Numbered from the stretch's first letter, positions 10,190 to 18,131 are shown. The stretch: 64,000 bases of DNA from Cupriavidus agavae (GCF_004217045.1 NZ_SGXM01000001.1:558001-622000); one strand, 5' to 3'. Numbers and translations: made by a program. Notes: generated from the letters alone by a model not told the origin.

Positions 10190-10966
10190 TCAGACCTCGG
10201 GATTGAGCAGCGTCATGTCCGAGCCGCCGCCCATGTCCTCGGCGCGGATCACCACGACCGAGACGTTATCGCGCCCCCCATGGTCGAGCGCGCGCCGGAG
10301 CAGCGCGTCGGCGGCGCTCACCGGATCGGCGGCCACATCGAGCAATTCGGCGATCTTGGCGTCTTCCACTTCGTTGCTGAGGCCGTCGCTGCAGAGCAGG
10401 AAGACATCGCCATCGCCAATCTCGAAGGTCAGCAGTTCAAGATCGAGCGTGGCCGACGCACCCACGGCGCGCGTGATGGTGTTGTGGGCGGGATGGTGGC
10501 GCGCCTCTTCGGCGGTGATCAGGCCGCGCGCCTTGAGGCGCTCCACCTGGCTGTGGTCGCGCGTGAGTTGCTTCAGGTGGCCGTCGCGGAACAGGTAGAG
10601 GCGGCTGTCGCCCGCCCACAGGCAGCTGCAGCGGCGCTCGCAGGCCATCAGCATGACCACCGTGCTGCCGATGACCCGCACCTTCATGCGCTGGGCTTCG
10701 TCGATCAGAAGCTGGTTGACGGTCTGGATGGCGATCCGGGCGTGCTCCACGGCGGCGTCCAGGCTGTCGGGCGCCGGCAGGGCGGTCAGCGCCTGGACGA
10801 TCGCCCGGCTGGCGAATTCACCCACGGCGTGCCCGCCCATGCCGTCAGCCACGGCCCAGATACCCCGCTCGGGGGCGTCCAGGCAGGCATCCTCGTTGCG
10901 CTCACGCACGCGGCCGACGTCGGTACAGGCGGCGGAAGTCCAGCGGAATTGCGATACGCAGGTCAC
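10190..10966 (-). CDS. PP2C-family Ser/Thr protein phosphatase
   Basis: 258 residues, GTG start. The metal-binding motifs of the PPM/PP2C fold are all present: RNEDA, ADGMGGHAVGE, AGDSRLYLFRDG, LTRDHS, CSDGLSN and GRDNVSVVVI. It has no membrane segment, so it is cytoplasmic. It converges on the sigma-54 activator with a 15-base gap and lies downstream of the double-glycine protein gene on the same strand, separated by a hairpin. By family it removes phosphate from Ser/Thr and is usually the partner of a Hanks-type kinase and an FHA reader. The FHA protein of the same locus is the natural pathway member; the kinase is not in this window. Confidence 0.93.
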   Translation of the reverse strand: MTCVSQFRWTSAACTDVGRVRERNEDACLDAPERGIWAVADGMGGHAVGEFASRAIVQALTALPAPDSLDAAVEHARIAIQTVNQLLIDEAQRMKVRVIGSTVVMLMACERRCSCLWAGDSRLYLFRDGHLKQLTRDHSQVERLKARGLITAEEARHHPAHNTITRAVGASATLDLELLTFEIGDGDVFLLCSDGLSNEVEDAKIAELLDVAADPVSAADALLRRALDHGGRDNVSVVVIRAEDMGGGSDMTLLNPEV

Positions 10967-11046
10967 GGTGTGCTCCGGCGCGGACCCTCGATCCGCGCGT
11001 TAGGCGCCCCCCCGGGCGGCAGTCAGGTGTTGGGGGTTACCGCGAA

Positions 11047-11073
11047 AGTCCTGCCGGTTCGTGCTTCAGGACT
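11047..11073 (-). terminator. Hairpin between the double-glycine protein gene and the PP2C gene
   Basis: On the minus strand, AGTCCTG and CAGGACT pair (7 bp, 13-base loop), starting inside the stop codon of the double-glycine gene and followed by only three T. It is weak as a terminator. It could reduce read-through so that PP2C is made at a lower level than the secreted protein, or protect the upstream mRNA end. Confidence 0.35.
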
Positions 11074-11363
11074 CAGACCAACCGTCCCTTGTTCCGCGCG
11101 TCCATGCCGGCGTCGACCGTAATGGTCGAATTCGGCGCATTGTTCTGGACCTCGACGTTCTGGAACTGGTTGTTCATCTGATCAGCATAGAAGCTGTAAT
11201 TGATCTCGTAAAAGTTCACGACGGGCAACGTGCCCGGCCGGGCCGCCACATAGGGCTGAATCCAGCCAAATACCCACGGCGCGCCACCGCCCCGGACGGC
11301 CGACATGGCCCGGAAATCCAGGATGTGGTGGGCGGCGAGATCGCGGATCGTGAGCGTGGCCAT
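11073..11363 (-). CDS. Secreted protein with double-glycine leader (putative substrate of the C39 exporter)
   Basis: 96 residues, set by an excellent AGGAG site six bases before the ATG. The N-terminus MATLTIRDLAAHHILDFRAM ends in SAVRGGG. The spaced Leu/Ile/Leu/Phe/Met residues and the Gly25-Gly26 pair are those of double-glycine leaders cut by C39 peptidases. Cleavage after Gly26 would release about 70 residues. The mature part has no cysteine and is rich in Asn, Gln, Tyr and Val. It contains an aromatic Pro-Trp-Val-Phe-Gly-Trp start and a Tyr/Phe-rich middle (NFYEINYSFYADQMNNQF). I do not recognise the mature family. It could be a bacteriocin, a signalling protein or a surface protein. The gene has its own sigma-54 promoter and is the only leader-like gene seen near the exporter. 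Confidence 0.8.
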   Translation of the reverse strand: MATLTIRDLAAHHILDFRAMSAVRGGGAPWVFGWIQPYVAARPGTLPVVNFYEINYSFYADQMNNQFQNVEVQNNAPNSTITVDAGMDARNKGRLV

Positions 11364-11403
11364 GGCGGACTCCTGATGGTGGCTGGCGTGATGCGAACAG
11401 TAG

Positions 11404-11419
11404 TGCAAGCGCCGTGCCA
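11404..11419 (-). promoter_or_regulatory. Sigma-54 (-24/-12) promoter of the double-glycine protein gene
   Basis: The minus strand reads TGGCACGGCGCTTGCA, a full match to TGGCACG-N4-TTGCW with the required ten bases between GG and GC. Transcription should start near 11393. That leaves a 30-base leader that includes the AGGAG site of the gene starting at 11363. It lies 1.2 kb from a gene for a sigma-54 activator. Confidence 0.82.
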
Positions 11420-11604
11420 CGCTTTGGCGAGATCCATGAATCACTTACAGCGCCCTTTGAGGCTTCCCCGCCGCCTGGAAGGTTGGGCTCAGGCCAACAT
11501 GCCGTCTGCGATGGTGGGTACGGGCCACCATGTGGAATCCGTCCTGGCTGCCTGACGCCGCGCACCCGTTCCCAGAGTCTCGCTGTCTTTGCCGAGCCAA
11601 CACA

Positions 11605-11635
11605 ATCGGCCAGCCGATGTCGGCTCCCAACCGAC
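11605..11635. promoter_or_regulatory. Paired inverted repeats, candidate enhancer site
   Basis: ATCGGC-2-GCCGAT (11605-11618) is followed directly by GTCGG-7-CCGAC (11619-11635). They sit in the 413-base gap between two outward-facing sigma-54 promoters, about 95-120 bases from the right one and about 210-240 from the left one. These are normal distances for activator binding sites. The assignment is by position only. Confidence 0.3.
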
Positions 11636-11700
11636 GATTTCCCCGGCCACGCACAGCGGCTACGCCCGCAAACCGTTGTGGCGCCGTGGATTCGCCCGTC

Positions 11701-11716
11701 TGGCACGCTTGATGCG
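11701..11716 (+). promoter_or_regulatory. Sigma-54-like promoter of the LRAT-fold gene
   Basis: TGGCACGCTTGATGC keeps the full -24 element and the invariant GG-N10-GC spacing, but has ATGC instead of TTGC at -12. The start of transcription would be near 11727, 50 bases before the ATG at 11777. Confidence 0.55.
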
Positions 11717-11776
11717 GTTGGTCTGGCAACGACGCAGCACTGGCTGCCAGCCACAGACACCGAACCGAGACCTGCC

Positions 11777-12241
11777 ATGAACGCCCAAGACCAACAACAA
11801 GCCGACCGCCAAGACGACGATCTCTACCTGGCTGGCGCCCATCTCGTGACGGAACGCAACGGCTACGCCCACCACGGCATCTACATCGGCCAGGGTCGCG
11901 TGATCCACTACGCCGGCTTCTGCCATGCGCTGCACGCCGCCCCGGTCGAGGAAACCTCGCTCGAACAGTTTGCCGACGGCCACCCGGTGACCGTCAAGCC
12001 CGAACCCTGCGCCCGCTACCTCGGTACGGAAGCGGTCTCCCGAGCCCGCAGCCGCCTCGGCGAAGACCACTACCACCTGCTGACCAACAACTGCGAACAC
12101 TTCTGCACCTGGTGCCTGCTCGGCCAGGCTCGCAGCGAGCAGGTGGAAACCTGCCTGCGCCACCCCCGCACCGCCGCCGTAACCGTGCTGCAGATGATGC
12201 GCGCCCTGCTGACCCCGCGCCACACCCTGCGGGCCGCCTGA
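11777..12241 (+). CDS. LRAT-fold (NlpC/P60 superfamily) protein
   Basis: 154 residues, no signal peptide. The LRAT/H-rev107 catalytic set is present: His32 in AHHGIYIG, His44 in RVIHYAG and Cys106 in NNCEHFC. Proteins of this fold are thiol acyltransferases or hydrolases, acting on lipids or peptides, and the bacterial members are mostly uncharacterised. The gene is divergent from the double-glycine protein gene and has a sigma-54-like promoter of its own, so both would respond to the same activator. Possible roles are modification of the secreted protein, self-protection, or an independent lipid-active function; the sequence does not decide. The GAG upstream of the ATG is a weak ribosome site. 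Confidence 0.75.
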   Translation: MNAQDQQQADRQDDDLYLAGAHLVTERNGYAHHGIYIGQGRVIHYAGFCHALHAAPVEETSLEQFADGHPVTVKPEPCARYLGTEAVSRARSRLGEDHYHLLTNNCEHFCTWCLLGQARSEQVETCLRHPRTAAVTVLQMMRALLTPRHTLRAA

Positions 12242-12413
12242 TCCTCCACGAACACACCAGGGAGCCCACCATGCCAGGACTGATCGACTGGGAAAGCTGC
12301 AACGCCCGCCGTGGCCGCGCCTGCCACCGCGCCACCGGACGCACCACCGCCCGGACCATCCCTCGCACGGTTACCCGCACCGCCCGCCGCCGTGGCGAAC
12401 CGGCTCCGGAGTT

Positions 12414-12422
12414 TGCTATACT
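12414..12422 (+). promoter_or_regulatory. Extended -10 promoter for tRNA-Arg
   Basis: TTGCTATACT has a TGn extension plus the -10 hexamer TATACT at 12417-12422. No good -35 is seen. Transcription would begin near 12429, about 53 bases before the tRNA. Confidence 0.45.
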
Positions 12423-12481
12423 GCGCCCCGTCTCACGCCACGCCCGCCACCGCGCGACCCGCGTGCCCTGCAGACGGTCCG

Positions 12482-12556
12482 CTCGCCGTAGTTCAATGGA
12501 TAGAACGAGCGCCTCCTAAGCGCTAGATACAGGTTCGATTCCTGTCGGCGGGACCA
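12482..12556 (+). tRNA. tRNA-Arg (anticodon CCT)
   Basis: A full cloverleaf can be drawn. The acceptor stem CTCGCCG/CGGCGGG has one T-G wobble. The D stem is GTTC/GAAC. The anticodon stem AGCGC/GCGCT encloses CTCCTAA with CCT at 12515-12517. The T arm is ACAGG-TTCGATT-CCTGT. The discriminator is A and the CCA end is encoded. It reads AGG codons, rare in such high-GC genomes. tRNA-Arg genes are frequent integration sites, and AT-richer acyltransferase genes begin just downstream. Confidence 0.95.
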
Positions 12557-12679
12557 TAGAATATTTCGCGGCAGTTCGCCAAAGATCTCCCTTCCCAAGT
12601 AAATCGAGGCTTTGCGCGGAATCGACGTTCGCCAGAGTTCGTCATTTCCCGCTGGCATTTGTCACGTTTCGGGGCATTT

Positions 12680-13807
12680 TTATTTCCCGGTTCGTCCAGT
12701 CTGACAGGGAGGCCAGGTCTTGGCGCGATGCGTTGCAGCCAGCAAGGGGCGCTCGATCAGGAACCAACTGGCGGAGGCAAGTGCAACGGTGGAGATCGCC
12801 GAAACAGTGGCGTAGATCCAGGGCGACTGCTTCCCGAGCGCGGTAGTGAACAGGTACATCCCTACCGGCAGATGGTACAGGTAGACGCCGTAGCTGATTT
12901 TGCCAATGTAGAGGACGGCGGGATTGCAAAGCGCAAGGCCTCTACGTTCAAAGCGGCCAAGCCAAGCGATCAACCAGGACGAGATTCCCGCGATGGCAGT
13001 TCCCGTCAGTATCACGTCCCAAGCTGTCTCGCCAACATAGCTCATTGTCAACGTAAAGGCGAGAAGGCAAATGCCGGCGAGTCCGGCCACATTTGTACCG
13101 AGAATCGCGACGCGAGTGCTAGAGCGCTCCGCAGTAGCCACGAGCGCACCTGCCGCGAGGCAGTCCAGGTTGGAACTGAGCATGTAGTACGCCGCCGGCA
13201 TGTTATGCGCTTCTACGCTGAGGTACCAGCGTGAAGCTGGTGATATCACCAACATGGCGATGCAAGCCCAGACTAGGTGCCGGCGTCCGAATAGCATGAG
13301 CAGGAGCGGCCAGAAGAGATAGAACTGCTGTTCGACCGATAGAGACCAGAAATGGACCGGAAAAAGGAACTTGCCTTCAACGCTGACTAGTGCGTTCGAC
13401 AGGAAGAGCATGTGCCACGCTACGGTTCCATCGGGAAATCCGGGCCAGATGAAGTACGTAAAGGCGATCGTCAGGTAGTAAATCGGCCAGATGCGAATCG
13501 CCCGCCGTAAGAAGAATCTACGTAGCGCAATTCGATCCCCGTTCCGAGCCTGCTCGGTAAGCAGGCCTCTGGTGATGACATAACCGCTGATCACAAAGAA
13601 GAGGTAGACACCGGCGAGGCCCCAGTTCGTCAAATAAACGAACCCCGGAAGCCAGTGGCTCATAAGGACGGCACCAACCGCCACGGCGCGCAACGCGTCA
13701 ATCTCGGGCCGGTATGCCCGGGTGCTGATTGCGGTCGCATGGAAGTCTCGCGCAGAGGCGTGTACGTCAAGCGTGCTCGTCGTCACTGCTAAGCCGGGCT
13801 GTTTCAT
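12680..13807 (-). CDS. Acyltransferase-3 family membrane protein (OafA/YrhL type)
   Basis: 375 residues with about ten hydrophobic segments. The family hallmarks are visible: RPEIDALRAVAVGAVL at the first helix, the FFVISGYVI motif, an RRFFLRRAIRIWPIYY stretch and SVEQQFYLFWP. Members transfer acetyl or other acyl groups to O-antigen, capsule, exopolysaccharide or peptidoglycan at the inner membrane. It follows a second such gene on the same strand after a 223-base AT-rich gap, so it may have its own promoter. Base composition is clearly lower in G+C than the flanking housekeeping genes, which suggests transfer. The acceptor is unknown; decoration of the glycan made by the operon at 15286-23439 is likely. 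Confidence 0.9.
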   Translation of the reverse strand: MKQPGLAVTTSTLDVHASARDFHATAISTRAYRPEIDALRAVAVGAVLMSHWLPGFVYLTNWGLAGVYLFFVISGYVITRGLLTEQARNGDRIALRRFFLRRAIRIWPIYYLTIAFTYFIWPGFPDGTVAWHMLFLSNALVSVEGKFLFPVHFWSLSVEQQFYLFWPLLLMLFGRRHLVWACIAMLVISPASRWYLSVEAHNMPAAYYMLSSNLDCLAAGALVATAERSSTRVAILGTNVAGLAGICLLAFTLTMSYVGETAWDVILTGTAIAGISSWLIAWLGRFERRGLALCNPAVLYIGKISYGVYLYHLPVGMYLFTTALGKQSPWIYATVSAISTVALASASWFLIERPLLAATHRAKTWPPCQTGRTGK

Positions 13808-14030
13808 TGTTTTTCTGTCGCTTTTGTTGCCGAGCTACTCTTAGCATAATTGGCACTTTTGACCGCTCCGCGCGGGATCTCCTGCGCGTGTGGACGCGGG
13901 GATCGCGCAAATAGGTCTAAAAGCTGCCTTTTTGGAGGGTTTTATAATTCTATTGGCGGGATCAAGCTCGGTCTTTGATACTTCTCTCTTCCCTCGATAT
14001 CGACCTGCGCGGAAAAAGACCGAATCGCTG

Positions 14031-15155
14031 TCAAGCGGGTGTCGGATAGCTAATCGTCTGGTTTGCTCGCACTGCGCGTAGCATCTTATTTTTGATGTAC
14101 TCGGCGAGTCGTTGTTCAAGCAGCTTGTGCGAGATTGCGGCCAGAACAAGGGCAAAGATTGTGGTAGCGAACACGTGGGACCAAGTCTGCGTAAGATCTT
14201 TTCGCCCGATTCCGTTCAACGTTCTTGTGATCAGCGCTTGCGCAATCGGATGTACCAAATAAAGCGAAAACGATACCTCGCCTAACCATAGGAGTTGGCT
14301 GGGAATTCTCAGCTCAACTGTTTTGGTGGCTATTGCAAGAATCACGAAAGCCACGGCCAGTGGCCCACCCCATTCGCCGATGCCGTGGAACATTGCCATG
14401 CCGGAATATGCCCACCACACTGCGGTCGTCACCGCGCTCACCACGAATAGCCTCGTAGCCATGGAGTCTGGCATCTGTATGGGAGAGAGATAGACCAATC
14501 CGGCAATTACGCCTAGCGCGAATGTCCAGATTATAGGATTCACTACCTGATTCAGGTACGAAATCCGGTAATGATAGTCATGCTGGACATCCAGCGTCAC
14601 CATTCCGCGGGTCAAAAGAGGTAGAGCAATCAGCGTAAATCCGATCCAGCCGAAGAACACAAGCCAACGCCAACGACGTCCGGCAAGCATGGAGAGCCCG
14701 AAGACAAGATAGAAATAGACCTCGAAGTTGAGAGTCCATCCAAGCCCGTATGGCAAACCGTAATAGAGTGGTTGATAGGGATCGACGGGAAGGAAAAAGA
14801 AACTCTTGATCATCTTTACCCAAAGGCTGGCGTCAGCATACACCGTGATCAAGTTGTATGCTTGCACTCCGATAATGGCCAATACAACATAGACTGGCCA
14901 TATGCGGGATAGACGTTTGATCCAGAAGCGAGCCGCATACGTGAAGCTTCCGTCGCAATCCATCGTGGTGTACACCATTATGAAACCACTGATGAGAAAG
15001 AACAGGTCTACCCCAAGGGCACCGGGACGGAAGATTGCCTCCGCCGTAGGCATGAAAGGGGTACCAGCAAAAAAGAAACGTGCGTGGGTAAGTACGACCA
15101 GTAGAGCTGCTATTCCCCTGAGAGCCTGCAGCCAATCGAGTGTTTTCTTGGGCAC
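14031..15155 (-). CDS. Acyltransferase-3 family membrane protein
   Basis: 374 residues, about ten membrane helices. It begins MPKKTLDWLQALRGIAALLV, with the conserved LRGIAALLVVLTH helix, followed by FFLISGFIM and the RRLSRIWP-like cytoplasmic arginines (KRLSRIWPVYV). It is a distant paralogue of the neighbour at 12680-13807. The function by family is O-acylation of a polysaccharide. The coding sequence and both flanks are AT-richer than the rest of the window, with codons such as AAA, TTT and ATA used freely. That marks this pair of genes as probably recent arrivals next to tRNA-Arg. 130 bases separate it from the large glycan operon upstream, so co-transcription is possible. Confidence 0.9.
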   Translation of the reverse strand: MPKKTLDWLQALRGIAALLVVLTHARFFFAGTPFMPTAEAIFRPGALGVDLFFLISGFIMVYTTMDCDGSFTYAARFWIKRLSRIWPVYVVLAIIGVQAYNLITVYADASLWVKMIKSFFFLPVDPYQPLYYGLPYGLGWTLNFEVYFYLVFGLSMLAGRRWRWLVFFGWIGFTLIALPLLTRGMVTLDVQHDYHYRISYLNQVVNPIIWTFALGVIAGLVYLSPIQMPDSMATRLFVVSAVTTAVWWAYSGMAMFHGIGEWGGPLAVAFVILAIATKTVELRIPSQLLWLGEVSFSLYLVHPIAQALITRTLNGIGRKDLTQTWSHVFATTIFALVLAAISHKLLEQRLAEYIKNKMLRAVRANQTISYPTPA

Positions 15156-15285
15156 TTGATAGTTTTAGATTTTTTTGTCACCGGCATTATACGTACGGCA
15201 GGTGATTCGGTGTGTCTTGTTGGAACCGGCCAACATCCATGGCGCAACAGTCCGTCCCGCTAGCCTCTGGATCTTCAGAATCAAA

Positions 15286-17301
15286 CTAGTGTTTTTTTAA
15301 ATCAGTAAGCCTGACGGGCTTTCCCGAATTCGTTTGCGCGAAACCGATTACGATTCCCTGCATTGAAGAATCCATGTCCCCATCCACGAAGACCAGGAAG
15401 CGCAACCTTGCACTGGTGTCGGAAATAGCGAGGTGCAGGGATTTTGCTGCGCTGAAGCGTAGGTCGGCCGTCGCTGTTGGGATACTATCTTCAGTTCCCT
15501 CATCACGTACCTTGACGATGACCGGCGCAGCAGAAACCGACTTCCAGCGCGGAAGAATCGGGTCACGAACCACCTGAAACGACAGCGGTTCATTGCTGGC
15601 CGGGCCGGTTGCAACGAACGAATAACACGCCGCCTGTGCTCCCGGAAAGTGGATTCTGATGAATCGCTCTTCGATGCTGACCGTTGCGCTCGCCACGTTG
15701 CAGGTTACGCCGTCGATGGTGACCGGCCCTTCTTGCCGGAACCCGGAGATAGAAGGCGCAGCGCCAAATTGCTTACCTAATACGGCGATCAAGCCAATCA
15801 GCGCGAGCGAAATCGCGATGGCGCAGATTGCAACGCTCTTGCCGACGTCCATGGCGATTTTTGTCGTCGATATGCGGGACGGTGCCAGCAGGCCGCCGAT
15901 CATGATGCATAGGGCGGGTCCCAACAGGGCGGCATAGCGCGGCTGGATTTCACCGAAACCGATAACCAGCAGCACGAATGCGCAGCCAAATGCGAGGCTG
16001 GCTTTTCCTAAACCTTGGTGGCGCGATCTTGCGCCGCCGAGGAACGCCAGAATCGCGATGGCGGCAGCAATTCCTTTCAGCAGAAATCCGATGGGAGCGC
16101 TCGGCGGGCTTGCTGCCGAAACATGGCCGATTGGAAAGTTGTCCGGATTCGCGTCGAGGGGTGCAGCGGAGAAATAGTAGTAGCCGTCTCCCTGAAGCAG
16201 CACCTGCAGCTTGGCTGCCCAATTCTGGAACGCGGCACCCACGCCGTGCTGCAGATCCATGGTGAGCAGGCCGGCGAAATATCGATTCCGTGTTTGCGGA
16301 TCCAGTAACGGGAAAACGTACTGATTCCAGCGATAGTTGTCTGCCCAAGGCGCACTATGTGTAATGCCGTGTCCGGTCAGGCGTGCCAGCAGGCCCGCAT
16401 TGTCGGACGCCAAGGGCATCAATTGCGCACCCAATCGCCCCACGAGCACCATCAGACCAAATGTCAGGCCGGCACATATCAGGAGTCTCCATCGGTTGCG
16501 CGATGTCGACAGCATTGCCAGCAGTATCGTGGTCAGAACACATATCAGGCCAATATCGCGTAGCAGGTCCAGCGAGACGCCGACGACTGCAGCAGCAACC
16601 AATCTCCAGGCGGCAAGTTCATCGAAGTCGTTGAAAGCCAAGAGTCCCAGCCAGAGTACCAGCAATGGAACGACGAGATTGTCACTGGTTGCCAGCGTGG
16701 TGGTGAACCAGTACTCAGGGAAAAGGGCCAACGCACCGGCGGCGAGTACGCCCTGTTGTCGTGAGGTGCCGCGCGACACGACATGGTATATCCCGACCAC
16801 GGCCGCAATATGCATCAGGGCATTGGCGAGCTTCAGTGTCAGATACTCGTTGCCGCCAAGCATGCCGATCGGCCAGGTATATAGCAGCGATCGGCGCCAG
16901 TATGTCGGATTACCCGGAAGCCAGGCACTCTGGCATTGCTGTGCCCATTGCTGGAAGCCGTCGACCTTGTTCCAGAGCGGCGCACCGCATCGCAGATACA
17001 CGCCGAAGTCGCTGATCTGCTGGCTGTCAGTGGTCCACGTCCAAGTGGCCAGGGCAAGGATGTAGAGCAATAACAAGCCGAGCACCACACGGCGATCAGC
17101 CTTGCACGCCGTCCAAGCCAATCCAGCGAGCACGGCGAGGCCCAGGAGAAAACCGCCAAAGGTCGCGGCGTTCGGCTGGAATAATGCCAGCAGGCTGCCG
17201 GCAGCCAAAGCGCCTAAGCATAATCCCGCCGGCAATGAAGCGATGGTGCCGGAAATGGGCGAGTGCAGGGCCGGTCGTATTGCGGAAACAGATCGGTTCA
17301 A
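15286..17301 (-). CDS. Large polytopic membrane protein, GT-C glycosyltransferase-like
   Basis: 671 residues. About ten to twelve hydrophobic helices fill residues 20-490, and a soluble domain of ~180 residues ends the protein. The first large loop has ISDFGVYLRCG and WAQQCQSAWLPG, placed as the acidic catalytic loop of GT-C enzymes such as ArnT and Gtr proteins. No family was firmly recognised. The TTG start directly follows the preceding stop codon (TAATTG) and has a strong AAGGAG nine bases upstream. As last gene of an operon with GtrA- and GtrB-like proteins, it is the best candidate for the type-specific transferase. That enzyme moves the lipid-linked sugar onto a periplasmic acceptor. 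Confidence 0.65.
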   Translation of the reverse strand: MNRSVSAIRPALHSPISGTIASLPAGLCLGALAAGSLLALFQPNAATFGGFLLGLAVLAGLAWTACKADRRVVLGLLLLYILALATWTWTTDSQQISDFGVYLRCGAPLWNKVDGFQQWAQQCQSAWLPGNPTYWRRSLLYTWPIGMLGGNEYLTLKLANALMHIAAVVGIYHVVSRGTSRQQGVLAAGALALFPEYWFTTTLATSDNLVVPLLVLWLGLLAFNDFDELAAWRLVAAAVVGVSLDLLRDIGLICVLTTILLAMLSTSRNRWRLLICAGLTFGLMVLVGRLGAQLMPLASDNAGLLARLTGHGITHSAPWADNYRWNQYVFPLLDPQTRNRYFAGLLTMDLQHGVGAAFQNWAAKLQVLLQGDGYYYFSAAPLDANPDNFPIGHVSAASPPSAPIGFLLKGIAAAIAILAFLGGARSRHQGLGKASLAFGCAFVLLVIGFGEIQPRYAALLGPALCIMIGGLLAPSRISTTKIAMDVGKSVAICAIAISLALIGLIAVLGKQFGAAPSISGFRQEGPVTIDGVTCNVASATVSIEERFIRIHFPGAQAACYSFVATGPASNEPLSFQVVRDPILPRWKSVSAAPVIVKVRDEGTEDSIPTATADLRFSAAKSLHLAISDTSARLRFLVFVDGDMDSSMQGIVIGFAQTNSGKPVRLTDLKKH

Positions 17302-17724
17302 TTACCGCTGCTCCTTGACCGTGGCGAGGAACGTTTCGTAGTCGCGGATGTAATCGTCTTCGCAATAATGGTCAGAGGCCAGGACAAGGCATACCGAGCC
17401 GGGGTCGAAGTTGATCTCAGCGCCCCAGATCATGGGCGGCACATGGAGTCCTTTCCACGGACGATTCAGGTGGAAAGTCGCTTGCGATTCGCCGTCATCG
17501 ACGCGCACGTCGAAGCTGCCTGCAAGGCAGATGATGAACTGGTGCAACTGCTTGTGAGCGTGCGCGCCGCGGCTCTCCTCGGTGGGCACGTCATAGAGAT
17601 AGAAAACGCGCTTGATCTCGAACGGTACATGCCGTTCGGACTCCAGAAACGTGAGATTGCCTCGGGGGTCCGTGATCTTCGGCAGGGCGATGATCTTGCA
17701 GTCGTTGACGGTAGGCATGGTCAT
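17302..17724 (-). CDS. FdtA/QdtA/WxcM-like sugar 3,4-ketoisomerase
   Basis: 140 residues, single cupin domain. Typical elements are DPRGNLTFLE, RVFYLYDVP, RGAHAHKQLHQF and a WGAEI-type stretch. The His-x-His in GAHAHKQ belongs to the active site of the family. These enzymes convert dTDP-4-keto-6-deoxyglucose to the 3-keto isomer, before a 3-aminotransferase. The gene overlaps the GtrA-like gene by four bases. Its partner aminotransferase is the first gene of the same operon (22333-23439). The product would be dTDP-Fuc3N or dTDP-Qui3N; the two isomerase types cannot be told apart here by eye. rmlA and rmlB, which supply the substrate, are not in the window. Confidence 0.85.
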   Translation of the reverse strand: MTMPTVNDCKIIALPKITDPRGNLTFLESERHVPFEIKRVFYLYDVPTEESRGAHAHKQLHQFIICLAGSFDVRVDDGESQATFHLNRPWKGLHVPPMIWGAEINFDPGSVCLVLASDHYCEDDYIRDYETFLATVKEQR

Positions 17725-18131
17725 GGGGCGGTCTTTCTGAATACGAGGCGCGACAGCATAAACATGATCGGGAGCGTGATAACGATGACCAGTGCCGGCG
17801 CTATCCGCTGATCAATATGCAACAGGTCGACAAATACCCAAAGCAATCCAATGCCCAGCCCGTACTGGCCAAGATAAACGATTGGATAGCCAATGGCGGA
17901 CTTGACGTTGGGGCCGCTACGGAATACCCAGAATGCGTTCAACGCATAGCCCAGTGCAATGCCGATCAGGTACGTCACGGTATAGGCGATCTGATATTGC
18001 AGGAACTGCACCAGAACAAGATAGATGGCGTAGGTGGCGACCGTATTGATTCCCCCGGAAAGCAGGAACCGAACTGCTGCCGACTCAGTAAACCTCTTCA
18101 ATGACAGTCTCCGGTCGCTTGTTGGTTTCAT
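17721..18131 (-). CDS. GtrA-family membrane protein (putative lipid-linked sugar flippase)
   Basis: 136 residues with four membrane helices and the family pattern FLLSGGINTVATYAIYLVL, GIALGYALNAFWVFR and a final LVFRK. GtrA proteins are thought to flip undecaprenyl-phosphate-linked monosaccharides to the periplasm. The start chosen (MKPTSDRR) overlaps the upstream glycosyltransferase by 47 bases; a longer form from 18164 or a shorter one is possible. The GtrB-type gene immediately upstream and the large membrane protein two genes downstream complete a gtrA-gtrB-gtrX type set like those known from serotype-converting phages. Confidence 0.85.
   Translation of the reverse strand: MKPTSDRRLSLKRFTESAAVRFLLSGGINTVATYAIYLVLVQFLQYQIAYTVTYLIGIALGYALNAFWVFRSGPNVKSAIGYPIVYLGQYGLGIGLLWVFVDLLHIDQRIAPALVIVITLPIMFMLSRLVFRKTAP

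Noticed and set aside
12271..12519. Arg-rich reading frame with a fair ribosome site after the LRAT gene
   Set aside because: It runs through the tRNA promoter and ends inside tRNA-Arg. Composition is non-protein-like.
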